The notes under the pieces were generated by a model that had not been told where the DNA came from, made no database searches, and was given only the letters and a program-made list of their open reading frames with translations. From Geothrix sp. (GTDB lineage: Bacteria; Acidobacteriota; Holophagae; Holophagales; Holophagaceae): 64,000 nucleotides of DNA. Location of the stretch: NCBI RefSeq assembly GCF_030219325.1, contig NZ_CP126625.1, forward strand, positions 2,840,857 to 2,904,856, in the 5' to 3' direction. Below are positions 8,180 to 15,765 of the stretch, one piece after another (positions within the stretch are counted from its first letter, which is position 1; each line of letters starts with the position of its first letter). Position numbers and translations under genes: made by a program.

Positions 8180-10579
8180 TCACCCCAGGGTCAGCTCCAG
8201 GCTGCCGGCCAGGCCGCCGGTCCAGCTCCGTAGGCGCCAGATGGCGACCAGGGCCTTGGCCTTCGCGGCGCCCGGGAAGGACTGGCTGAACGTGACCGAC
8301 ACGACCTGGCCGGCGGCGTCCACCTTCAGCTCGAGCGTGGTGCCCGCAGGCATCCCCGCCAGGGCCGCGGTCAGCGCGGGATCCAGGAGACGGGCCTCCA
8401 CCTCGCGGCGCAGGGCGGCGGGATCCGAGGTGCCGGTGATGCCGGCGAAGGACCGGATGCGGAGGAAGGAGGCCTCCTTCGCCTTCTCCTGCCGGGCCGC
8501 CCGATCCTGGGCCACCACCTCGACGACGGCCGAAGCCCCGACGGCGCGCTTCGCCATGGGTGCGGGCGCATAGGCCATGGGGCTGGCGGCGACGCCCCCG
8601 ACCACGCCGCCGACCACCCCGCCGACCACGCCACCGCGCGCGTAGCCCACGGCCGCGTCCGACACGCCCTCGGGCATGGGCAGGGGTTGGGTGACCGTGG
8701 TACTGTGTCCGCCGGTGTTGCGCACGAGCGTGTCCACCGCCACGAAGGAGGTGTGGGCCGTGAGCAGGTGGTAGGTGAGGCCCAGCCGCGTGACCTCGGC
8801 CTTGCGGGCCTCGTCCTGGCCGAACTGGTCATAGTCCGAGAGCATCTGGATGCGCTGGCGGGCCCAGAGCTGGGGCAGGGCCCCGTGGCTGCGGCCCTTC
8901 ACCTGGCCCACTTCGAAGGTCTGGCTCCAGGGGCCGCTGCCACTGATGCCGGAGAGGGTGACGGTGCCCTTGGCCTCACCCTTCCACTTGCCGAGGCAGA
9001 TCACGGGCCGATCCGCCAGCACGTCCGGCAGCTGGATGGGCTCTAGGTCCTGGATGTGGAAGCCGTTCGTGGTGAGCTTGAGGTTCGTGAGCACCGGCGA
9101 GGAGACATAGGCGCGGAACTTCTCGGCCTCGGCGGCGGCCTGCTCGGGCCTGGTGATGACGAAGGCCTCGCCCTGTCCCGCGTGGGCCATGCCCTCGATG
9201 AGGTGACGGTTCACCGACGACCCGATGCCGAAGGTGAAGAGGTTCGCCGAGCCCAGGTTCTTCCGGATGATGTCGAAGACCTGGCCGTCGGCGCTGATGT
9301 AGCCGTCCGTGGACACCACGAAGGTGCGCGAGATGCCGGGCACCCGGGGCAGGCCCAGGGCCTTGCGCATGGCGCTGCCCAGCTCGGTGCCGCCCCCGCC
9401 GTTCTGCATCCGCACGAAGGCCAGGGCCTGCGCGGCGTTCTCCGGCGTGGCGGGCTGGGAGGCGGTTGACCACAGGGCCGAGCTGCCCTCGAACACCATC
9501 ACGTTGAAGAGATCCTGGGGTCGCAGGCCCTGGATCATTTCCTTCATGAGCACCTTGGAGACTTCGATGGGGAACCCCATCTGGCTGCCCGAGACATCCA
9601 TGATGAAGACGAACTCGCGGGGCGGCAGGTCCTTGGGCATCACGCGCTTGGGCGGCTGCGCCATGAGCAGGAAGGTGTTCTCCTCCCGGCCCTGATCCAG
9701 CAGGAGACCGGACTGCACGGTGCCGCCCGCCAGCTGGTACTTCACGATGACGTCGCGGTTGCCGCCCTGGGCTTCGCTGGGATCGAGCTTCAGCGTGGCC
9801 TCGGCCTTGCCGTCGTAGGCGATGGACGTCTTGTGCGTGTCGCAGCTCATGCGCTGGATGGGCAGGCCCGCCGACAGCCTCACCTCCAGGTCGAAGGAGG
9901 TGGCGGGTTTCTCGCCGGCGTGGGTGTAGGGATTGGCCACCCAGGGCTCGCCGGTGCTGGACTCCGTGCCGACCCTTCCGGCGTAACGGGGTCCCACCAC
10001 GGTGGGATAGACGAAGGCATAGGTGCCTTCCGTGGGCACCAGCAGCTCGGTGTACGACAGCTCCACGCGGATCTCGTCGCCGGGCATGATGTTCGCCACG
10101 TTCATCTGGAACACGTTGGGGCGGTGCTGCTCCAGCAGCGAGGCGCTGCGCCCCTGCTGCTTCGCCTGCTCATAGTCGGCCCGGGCCTGGCCCCGCTCCT
10201 TGATCTGCGCCTTCAGCACCCGCTCGCCGATGGTCATGGTCATGCCGTAGACGGCCGAGCGCGTGGAGCCCGGGAACACGTAGATGGCCTCCAGGGGCTT
10301 CGTGCCGGTGTTCTTGTACACCTGGGTCACCTTCACGTCGGCGATGACGCCCGCGATGGCCACCCTGGCCGAGGTGGCCTTCAGGGGCAGCTGGTCCACG
10401 GACGCGTCATCGCTCTTCACGAAGAAGTAGGGCGACAGCGTGGCGTCAGGGTTCTCGCCCTTCGGCCCGCGGTCCATCCCGGCGGGCGTGGGGCGGATGC
10501 GGGCCTGGGCATCGCCCTGGGTGGTGAGGGCGAGCCCCACGCAGGCGAGCAGGGTGGTGGTGGAGCGGCGCAGCGACAT
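8180..10579 (-). CDS. VIT and von Willebrand A domain protein with GGVV repeat and TonB-like C terminus
   Basis: A 799-residue exported protein; the start at 10579 follows GGGAGGAACC. After the leader comes a VIT domain (about 50-180; VYKNTGTKPLEAIYVFPGS) and a vWA domain (about 315-480) with an intact metal-ion-dependent adhesion site (MDVSGSQMG, STDGYISADG). A low-complexity run of GVVGGV units sits at about 646-663. The last 100 residues (LELKVDAAGQVVSV, AIWRLRSW) resemble a TonB/AgmX-type C-terminal fold. VIT-vWA proteins in Gram-negatives are usually surface or periplasmic adhesion-type proteins, sometimes sortase targets. No LPXTG motif or C-terminal anchor is seen. Confidence 0.85.
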   Translation of the reverse strand: MSLRRSTTTLLACVGLALTTQGDAQARIRPTPAGMDRGPKGENPDATLSPYFFVKSDDASVDQLPLKATSARVAIAGVIADVKVTQVYKNTGTKPLEAIYVFPGSTRSAVYGMTMTIGERVLKAQIKERGQARADYEQAKQQGRSASLLEQHRPNVFQMNVANIMPGDEIRVELSYTELLVPTEGTYAFVYPTVVGPRYAGRVGTESSTGEPWVANPYTHAGEKPATSFDLEVRLSAGLPIQRMSCDTHKTSIAYDGKAEATLKLDPSEAQGGNRDVIVKYQLAGGTVQSGLLLDQGREENTFLLMAQPPKRVMPKDLPPREFVFIMDVSGSQMGFPIEVSKVLMKEMIQGLRPQDLFNVMVFEGSSALWSTASQPATPENAAQALAFVRMQNGGGGTELGSAMRKALGLPRVPGISRTFVVSTDGYISADGQVFDIIRKNLGSANLFTFGIGSSVNRHLIEGMAHAGQGEAFVITRPEQAAAEAEKFRAYVSSPVLTNLKLTTNGFHIQDLEPIQLPDVLADRPVICLGKWKGEAKGTVTLSGISGSGPWSQTFEVGQVKGRSHGALPQLWARQRIQMLSDYDQFGQDEARKAEVTRLGLTYHLLTAHTSFVAVDTLVRNTGGHSTTVTQPLPMPEGVSDAAVGYARGGVVGGVVGGVVGGVAASPMAYAPAPMAKRAVGASAVVEVVAQDRAARQEKAKEASFLRIRSFAGITGTSDPAALRREVEARLLDPALTAALAGMPAGTTLELKVDAAGQVVSVTFSQSFPGAAKAKALVAIWRLRSWTGGLAGSLELTLG

Positions 10580-10876
10580 GGGTTCCTCCCGGATGGGCCG
10601 CACCGGCATGGCGCGGTTCAGGAGGGTATGTCGCGTGAATGCGGTTCCTTTCAGCCGGTGGAAGGTCCTCCCTGGGAATGCCAGCTTTCCTGAACGGGCC
10701 CCAGGGGCCCTCCCGCCGTACCCATGCTCGTCCAGCCCTGCTTGATGCGTGTCCCGGCCACCCGCGACCCACCGGAATCGGCCGACGATTTCCATGGACA
10801 CCCATTCAAGTTGGGACATATTGAGACTCTATTTCCCGAATCCACCCCTCCCCGAAGGGACAACTAGGAGAACACC

Positions 10877-11350
10877 ATGAAACGGGCCATGCCGATCTTC
10901 CTGTGCTGCAGCCTCGTCCTCGCCACGGCTGCTTCCATCTCCGCCCGCGAACCAAAGGCGGTCGGTGTCCAGAGCGTCGACCAGGCGTTCACCAAGGCGC
11001 TCCTGGACGGTGATGCCGCGGCCCTCGCGGCCCTCTATGCGGATGATGCGGTTCTGGTCATGCCCGGGAGCCCGGCCATCCGCGGCGGCAAGGCCATCGC
11101 CGAGACGTTCGCTGGCTGGCTCAAGGCCACCAAGGTCACGGCGTTCAGCATGACGACCACCGGCCATCGGACTTCGGGCCGCCTCTCCACGGGTTGGGGG
11201 ACCTGGACCATGACGAGCGCCCCGAAGGCGGGTGGGGCCCCCACCACCGAGACGGGGACCTTCTGCGAGGTCACCCAGGAGAAGGATGGTGTGTGGCGCT
11301 ACGTCTCGGATCATGCGGCCGCAGATCCCGCCCCAGCCGCGAAACCGTAG
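10877..11350 (+). CDS. SnoaL/NTF2-like exported protein
   Basis: A 157-residue protein with a signal peptide (ATAASISAREP) and an NTF2-like cone fold of the SgcJ/EcaC type: AFTKALLDGDAAALAALYADDAVL, MPGSPAIRGGKAIAE, then a beta-rich second half ending in the C-terminal motif GVWRYVSDHAA. Members bind small ligands or act as isomerases and hydrolases, and most are functionally unassigned. AGGAG upstream supports the start. It is divergent from the vWA gene and convergent with the probable anti-sigma gene. Confidence 0.75.
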   Translation: MKRAMPIFLCCSLVLATAASISAREPKAVGVQSVDQAFTKALLDGDAAALAALYADDAVLVMPGSPAIRGGKAIAETFAGWLKATKVTAFSMTTTGHRTSGRLSTGWGTWTMTSAPKAGGAPTTETGTFCEVTQEKDGVWRYVSDHAAADPAPAAKP

Positions 11351-11408
11351 CGGCCGCTCCGGCAACGAGTCCTTTCAGCCAGGCTGAGTTCCCGGATGGT
11401 GGAAAGGT

Positions 11409-12521
11409 CTACTTCGCCCCGGGGTGGATCCGGGCCCTGAAGCCATCCACAGGCCCGCTTTCCGGCAGCCTGGCGGGCTCGGCCGCGGGGGCGTTCAGCA
11501 GGTAGAGGTCCAGGGCATCGCCCGCCGCCAGCCGGGTCTCGCATGCCCACCGGGCCATCTCCCCGCCGGGGTCGATCACCCGGAGGATCAGCAGCTCCAC
11601 GCCAGCGGCGTTGCGCTTCAGGAGCACCGCAGCGGCACCCGCGGGTCCCTTCACCGTGATCCGGGTCAGGCCATCGGGCCGGGGTTCCAGAGTCCAGCTG
11701 GGCCTGAACTCCGCCGCGGCCTTCCACACCACCCGGCGCGGGGGTGGAGGCGCCACGCCGCCCACGACGCCCCCCACGACCCCGCCAACCACCCCGGGCG
11801 AGAGCGCCGCGGCACCCTGGGCCGGCTGGTCCTGCCTGGATTTCTTGGCTGCGGGAGCCGGAACCACCGAGGCCAGCACCTCCACCACCGCGGCGGGCTT
11901 CGGTGCCTCGGCCTTCTTCGCCAGGTTGTCCTGGGCCTCCGCCCGTCGGAACTCGGCGGCCTTCTCGCGGGCGGCGTCCGCGGCCACGGCCATGGGCGCC
12001 CCGCCCGCCGGGGCCACGCCCCGTTGGGGCGCCGGTTCCGGGGGCGGAGGCGCCGCCGGCGTGGCGGCCTGGGCGGGCGCCGGGGCCTCCTTGGCTTTCT
12101 CCAAAGGGCTCCGGTTGCGCGCGGCGGTTGGAGTCGCCGGTGCCGCGGGCGTTGCCTCAACGGCCTTGGCGGCGGGGGCCTTGTCCATCTCCGGGCGCAG
12201 CGGGGGCGGTGCCTTGTCGGGGCTGCGCAGGTAGGCGATGCCCGCGAGGGAGGCCAGCAGCAGGCTGGCCGCGGCGCCCAGCACGCCGGTGCGGCGCCAG
12301 AAGGGCACCACCTTGGGCGGGGCCGCAGGCGCCAGGGCCGCGATGAGTTGGGCCTTCGCCGCGGGATCCGCCAACAGTTCCCGCAGTATTTCTTCATCCA
12401 TCAGGGCGTCGAAGACGGCCTGATGGCCCAAGGCCGCGGCAAACAATTGCTGCCGTTCCTCTTCGGTGAGGGTGCCGGTGGCATGGCCGCCCAGGAGCTT
12501 TTCGGCGTCGATCCGCGTCAT
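11409..12521 (-). CDS. Probable anti-sigma factor with GGVV repeat
   Basis: A 370-residue protein whose start codon overlaps the stop of the ECF sigma gene (12518-12521), so it is translationally coupled. The N-terminal 65 residues are a helical, acidic region typical of membrane anti-sigma factors but without an obvious HxxxCxxC zinc motif. One membrane helix follows at about 78-97, then a long Pro/Ala/Lys-rich tether (about 100-235) and a GVVGGV repeat at about 241-257. A compact C-terminal beta domain (about 265-370; WTLEPRPDGLTRITVKGPAG, CETRLAAGDALDLYLL) would lie outside the membrane. Position and architecture indicate it holds the sigma factor and senses an envelope signal. Confidence 0.65.
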   Translation of the reverse strand: MTRIDAEKLLGGHATGTLTEEERQQLFAAALGHQAVFDALMDEEILRELLADPAAKAQLIAALAPAAPPKVVPFWRRTGVLGAAASLLLASLAGIAYLRSPDKAPPPLRPEMDKAPAAKAVEATPAAPATPTAARNRSPLEKAKEAPAPAQAATPAAPPPPEPAPQRGVAPAGGAPMAVAADAAREKAAEFRRAEAQDNLAKKAEAPKPAAVVEVLASVVPAPAAKKSRQDQPAQGAAALSPGVVGGVVGGVVGGVAPPPPRRVVWKAAAEFRPSWTLEPRPDGLTRITVKGPAGAAAVLLKRNAAGVELLILRVIDPGGEMARWACETRLAAGDALDLYLLNAPAAEPARLPESGPVDGFRARIHPGAK

Positions 12522-13099
12522 GGCACCCCCCCTCCGGCGGCCTGCCAGCTCCCGCCCAGCGTTTCGAGCAGCTGCTTTCGGCAGCGGTGGTCCCAGGTGT
12601 AGACGGTGTTCAGGGTGGTGGCGCCCATGAGCCCCTGGATCTCGGCGAAGCTGCGCCCCTGCAGCTTGAGGCGGAACAGCTCGCGGCAGCGCTCGCCCAT
12701 GCGGGCGATGCCCCCCATGAGCTTCGCCAGCAGCTCCTTGTGCTCCAGCACCGTGGCCGGGTCCGGCGCATCCGAGGGCGGCGGGAACTGGTCCACGTCC
12801 ACGGCGTCGTACTCACCCCGGCGGGCGGCCTTGCGGCGGTGGGCCGCCAGCTTGAAGCGCAGGATCTGGAAGGCCAGGGGCAGCAGGTCCTCGATCCGGT
12901 CCAGGTGGCCGTACTTCTCGTGGAGCAGCATCAGCACCTCCTGCGCCAGGTCCTCCGCATGGGCGCCTGCATACCGGGATGCCGCGAAGGACACGATCCT
13001 TTCACGGAGCCGGGCCAGGATCGCGGCGCGACCGGAGGGGGCGGCCTCCTCCCCGAGGGGGATGGGCAGGGCGGAGGGCATCGGGAGGTCGGCGTCCAT
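12518..13099 (-). CDS. ECF-type RNA polymerase sigma factor
   Basis: A 193-residue sigma-70-family protein with region 2 at about 40-105 (HAEDLAQEVLMLLHEKY, LAFQILRFKLAAHRRKAARR) and region 4 at about 125-185 (RMGERCRELFRLKLQGRSFAEI, NTVYTWDHRCRKQL). The start at 13099 gives the usual ECF length; no strong ribosome binding site is visible and 13081 is an alternative. It is followed with a 4-bp overlap by a membrane anti-sigma-like gene, the classical regulatory pair. Region 4 has an Ala-rich LMGATTLNTVYTW where most ECF factors have the recognition helix, so promoter specificity cannot be guessed. Confidence 0.85.
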   Translation of the reverse strand: MDADLPMPSALPIPLGEEAAPSGRAAILARLRERIVSFAASRYAGAHAEDLAQEVLMLLHEKYGHLDRIEDLLPLAFQILRFKLAAHRRKAARRGEYDAVDVDQFPPPSDAPDPATVLEHKELLAKLMGGIARMGERCRELFRLKLQGRSFAEIQGLMGATTLNTVYTWDHRCRKQLLETLGGSWQAAGGGVP

Positions 13100-13165
13100 G
13101 GAACCAGGAGGTGAATTCCATCCTGGCAGCGAATGTCCCTCCCGGGCACCGGGTACACTGCCTCC

Positions 13166-13915
13166 ATGCCCGAACGCCTGATCCTGCTCACCAACGACGA
13201 TGGCCTCTGGGCCCCCGGCATCGCCGCCCTGGCCCGGGCTGCCGCGCCCTTCGGCAAGGTGGTCACCGTGGCCCCCGACCGCAACCGCTCGGCCATCTCC
13301 TCGGCCCTGAGCCTGCACAACATCCTGCGCCTGAACGAGGTCGGCCCCGACCGCTTCGCCTGCGACGGCACCCCCGTGGACTGCGTGCTGCTGGGCGTCT
13401 GCGAGGTGCTGGGCCGCAAGCCCGACTGGGTGCTCTCGGGCATCAACCACGGCTTCAACCTCGGCGAGGACGTCTTCTACTCCGGCACCGTGGGCGCCGC
13501 CTTCGAGGGCCGCCTGCAGGGGGCGCGGGCCGCGGCCTTCTCCATCCATCCCGGGGGTTCGCTCGACGTGGCGGAGCCCTGGATCGGCCGCTTCCTCGAG
13601 CGCTGGGAGGCCATGGAGCTGCCCGCCAACCGCATCTGGAACGTGAACTTCCCCAAGGGCGAGCCCAAGGGCTTCCACCTCACGGGCCAGGACAGCCGCG
13701 CCTACCACGACCTGGTGGAGCGCCGCGTCGATCCCCGCAACACGCCCTACTTCTGGATCGGCGGCGACGCCGGCCCCACCTACGCCAAGGCCCCCGGCAG
13801 CGATGCGGAAGCCGTCTTCCACGGCTTCGCCAGCGTGACGCCCCTGCGCCTCGACCTGGGCTGCCCCGAGACCCTGGCGCGCCAGGCCGACTTCGACGCG
13901 GCCTTCAAGCGGTAG
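13166..13915 (+). CDS. surE: 5'/3'-nucleotidase SurE
   Basis: A 249-residue protein with all SurE signatures: the metal site LLTNDDGLWAPG at the N terminus, VTVAPDRNRSAISSALS, the GTPVDCVLLG motif, SGINHGFNLGEDVFYSGTVGAAFEG and the distal NVNFPKG. SurE dephosphorylates nucleoside 5'- and 3'-monophosphates and short polyphosphate. The ATG at 13166 gives the normal N terminus. It is divergent from the ECF sigma gene (66 bp) and begins a three-gene run with acylphosphatase and adenine phosphoribosyltransferase, with gaps of only 2-4 bp. This suggests a small nucleotide-phosphate salvage operon. Confidence 0.95.
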   Translation: MPERLILLTNDDGLWAPGIAALARAAAPFGKVVTVAPDRNRSAISSALSLHNILRLNEVGPDRFACDGTPVDCVLLGVCEVLGRKPDWVLSGINHGFNLGEDVFYSGTVGAAFEGRLQGARAAAFSIHPGGSLDVAEPWIGRFLERWEAMELPANRIWNVNFPKGEPKGFHLTGQDSRAYHDLVERRVDPRNTPYFWIGGDAGPTYAKAPGSDAEAVFHGFASVTPLRLDLGCPETLARQADFDAAFKR

Positions 13916-13919
13916 CGCC

Positions 13920-14192
13920 GTGGCCGTCGCCTTCCGCGTCCACGGGGAGGTCCAGGGGGTGGGCTACCGGCGCTTCGCCCAGCGCGAGGCCCAGGCCCTC
14001 GGCTTGGCGGGCTGGGTGCGGAATGATCCCGATGGTTCGGTTTGCGGTGAGGCCGAGGGCTCGGAGACCGAACTGGCGGCATACCAGGCCCGGCTGGCCC
14101 AGGGCCCCGCCTTCGGGCGGGTCTCCCGACTGGACTGGGAGGCCCTGGATATGCGATCCTCCCTACCCTTTCCTTTCGAGATCCGCAGGTAG
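13920..14192 (+). CDS. acyP: Acylphosphatase
   Basis: A 90-residue protein matching the acylphosphatase family over its full length. The phosphate loop and catalytic Arg lie in VHGEVQGVGYRRF, and the catalytic Asn in GWVRNDPDGSV. It hydrolyses carboxyl-phosphate bonds such as that of 1,3-bisphosphoglycerate. The start is a GTG at 13920, 4 bp after the surE stop, and the next gene starts 2 bp after its stop, so translation is probably coupled. Confidence 0.93.
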   Translation: MAVAFRVHGEVQGVGYRRFAQREAQALGLAGWVRNDPDGSVCGEAEGSETELAAYQARLAQGPAFGRVSRLDWEALDMRSSLPFPFEIRR

Positions 14193-14194
14193 CC

Positions 14195-14719
14195 ATGCCC
14201 ACCACCACGCCCCTCACCTCCTTCGTCCGCGACGTCCCGGACTTCCCGAAAGCCGGGATCCTCTTCCGGGACATCACCCCCCTGCTGGCCAGCGCCGAGG
14301 CCTTCGGCGAGGCCGTGGCCGCCATGGCCCAGCCGGTCCTGGCCCTCCAGCCCACCCACGTGCTGGGCCTGGAGTCGCGCGGCTTCATCTTCGGCAGCGC
14401 CCTGGCCCAGAAGCTGGGCGTCGGCTTCGTGCCGGCCCGCAAGCCCGGCAAGCTGCCCATGGCCACCTACTCCGAGGCCTACGGCCTGGAGTACGGGTCG
14501 GATGCCCTGGAGATCCACACCGACGCCTTCAAGGCCGGGGACCGCGTGCTCATCGTGGACGACGTCATGGCCACCGGCGGCACCGCCGCCGCGGCCCAGC
14601 GCCTCATCCAGCGCACCGGAGCCCAACCCCTGGCGCTGACCGTCTTCATCGAGCTGACCTCCCTGCCGGGCCGCGAAAAGGTCGAGGGCCTGCCGGTCTT
14701 CAGCGTCCTGCGCTACTAG
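14195..14719 (+). CDS. apt: Adenine phosphoribosyltransferase
   Basis: A 174-residue type I phosphoribosyltransferase. The family fingerprints are FPKAGILFRDITPLL, LESRGFIFGSALA, the flexible-loop region KLPMATYSEAYGLEYG and the PRPP-binding motif VLIVDDVMATGGTAAA. It converts adenine and PRPP to AMP. It closes the surE-acyP-apt run. Its 3' end overlaps the convergent epimerase-like gene by 20 bp (14700-14719). Confidence 0.96.
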   Translation: MPTTTPLTSFVRDVPDFPKAGILFRDITPLLASAEAFGEAVAAMAQPVLALQPTHVLGLESRGFIFGSALAQKLGVGFVPARKPGKLPMATYSEAYGLEYGSDALEIHTDAFKAGDRVLIVDDVMATGGTAAAAQRLIQRTGAQPLALTVFIELTSLPGREKVEGLPVFSVLRY

Positions 14720-15614
14720 AGTTCCCCCAGCCCATCTCCACCAGGCTGGCGCGGATGCCATCGTCGGGGTTTCCGTACTCCGGCGTCCAGCCCAGCTCCT
14801 GCATCCGCCGGCTCGTGACGAGGCGGGATTCCCGCAGGAAGGCCAGGACCCCCGGACTCATGACCGACTGCGCCTCGGCCCAGGAGACGCGGCGCGGCGC
14901 GGGCAGGCCCGCCAGCTTCGCGACGCGGATGGTGAAGGCGGCCATGCTCTCCGGGGCTCCGTCCGTCAGGTTGAAGGCGCCGGACACGGGCCGATCCAGG
15001 GCCGCCAGGCAGGCCGCCACCAGGTCATCCACGTGGATGCGGTTGCCGGGCCCCGAGTCCCCGTCGCGCAGCACGGGCTCGCTCCGGCGCAGCCGGTCCA
15101 GGGGCAGGCGATGGGGGCCGTAGATGGCCGGCACGCGCAGGATCACGGGCCGGACTCCCCGCGCCCCGCACCAGGCGGCAACCTGCCCTTCCGCCTCCCA
15201 GCGCTGCCGGGAGCGGTCCTCCCGGGGCGCCACAGGGCTGGCCTCGTCCACGGCGGCTCCGCGCGTGTCCCCGTACACGCCCGTGGTGCTGAAGTACACG
15301 ACCACCTGGGGACGGGCCGGCCCCAGCGCCTGGAGGAAGCGGGCGAGCCGGAGGTCCTCCGTCCCCGCTCCCGCAGGTGGGGCCAGATAGATCACGGAGG
15401 CGAGTTCCCGTGGCAGCGCCAGGAGAGGAATGCCCGCGTCGACATCCGCCGCGACCGCGGGAATGCCCTGGCGGATGAGAACCTCCGCCGAGACCGCCCT
15501 CCGCACCAGCGCCAGCACGGGACCTGCGCCCAGCCGGCGTCGCGCCAGCCGCGTCCCCGTGTAGCCGCAGCCCGCGATGAGGCAGGTGCCCTTCCCTTCC
15601 GCGCGGTTCTCCAT
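14700..15614 (-). CDS. NAD(P)-dependent epimerase/dehydratase family protein (YeeZ-like)
   Basis: A 304-residue extended short-chain-dehydrogenase-like protein. The nucleotide-binding loop is CLIAGCGYTGTRLA, a GxGxxG variant typical of YeeZ-type proteins. YFSTTGVYGD supplies the catalytic Ser/Tyr region, the VPAIYGPHRLPLDRL segment follows, and HVDDLVAACLAAL and FNLTDG complete the substrate side. The exact reaction is unknown; YeeZ proteins are usually called sugar-nucleotide epimerases without proof. The ATG at 15614 was chosen because it places the Rossmann loop at residue 12. Its 3' end overlaps apt tail to tail. Confidence 0.8.
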   Translation of the reverse strand: MENRAEGKGTCLIAGCGYTGTRLARRRLGAGPVLALVRRAVSAEVLIRQGIPAVAADVDAGIPLLALPRELASVIYLAPPAGAGTEDLRLARFLQALGPARPQVVVYFSTTGVYGDTRGAAVDEASPVAPREDRSRQRWEAEGQVAAWCGARGVRPVILRVPAIYGPHRLPLDRLRRSEPVLRDGDSGPGNRIHVDDLVAACLAALDRPVSGAFNLTDGAPESMAAFTIRVAKLAGLPAPRRVSWAEAQSVMSPGVLAFLRESRLVTSRRMQELGWTPEYGNPDDGIRASLVEMGWGNSSSAGR

Positions 15615-15678
15615 GGGGTCAGCATACGCGCCGCCATGAGAGGCTGGTGCGGGGCCCCGGCCCCGCCTCGGAGCCCGC

Positions 15679-15765
15679 GTGTCCCCTCTCGTCAAGCTCG
15701 TGCTGCTGGCCTGGCTGGTGCTCGGGCCGCTGGGGCTCTGGCTGCGGAGGCGGCGCCGGGCCTGA
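15679..15765 (+). CDS. Possible 28-residue membrane peptide
   Basis: A GTG at 15679, with GGAG 5 bases upstream, opens a short frame with one hydrophobic helix (VKLVLLAWLVLGPLGLWL) and a basic tail (RRRRRA). It exactly fills the gap up to the stop codon of the convergent NtrY-like gene. Composition fits a real single-pass small protein, but the length is too short to decide. No function is proposed. Confidence 0.25.
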   Translation: MSPLVKLVLLAWLVLGPLGLWLRRRRRA

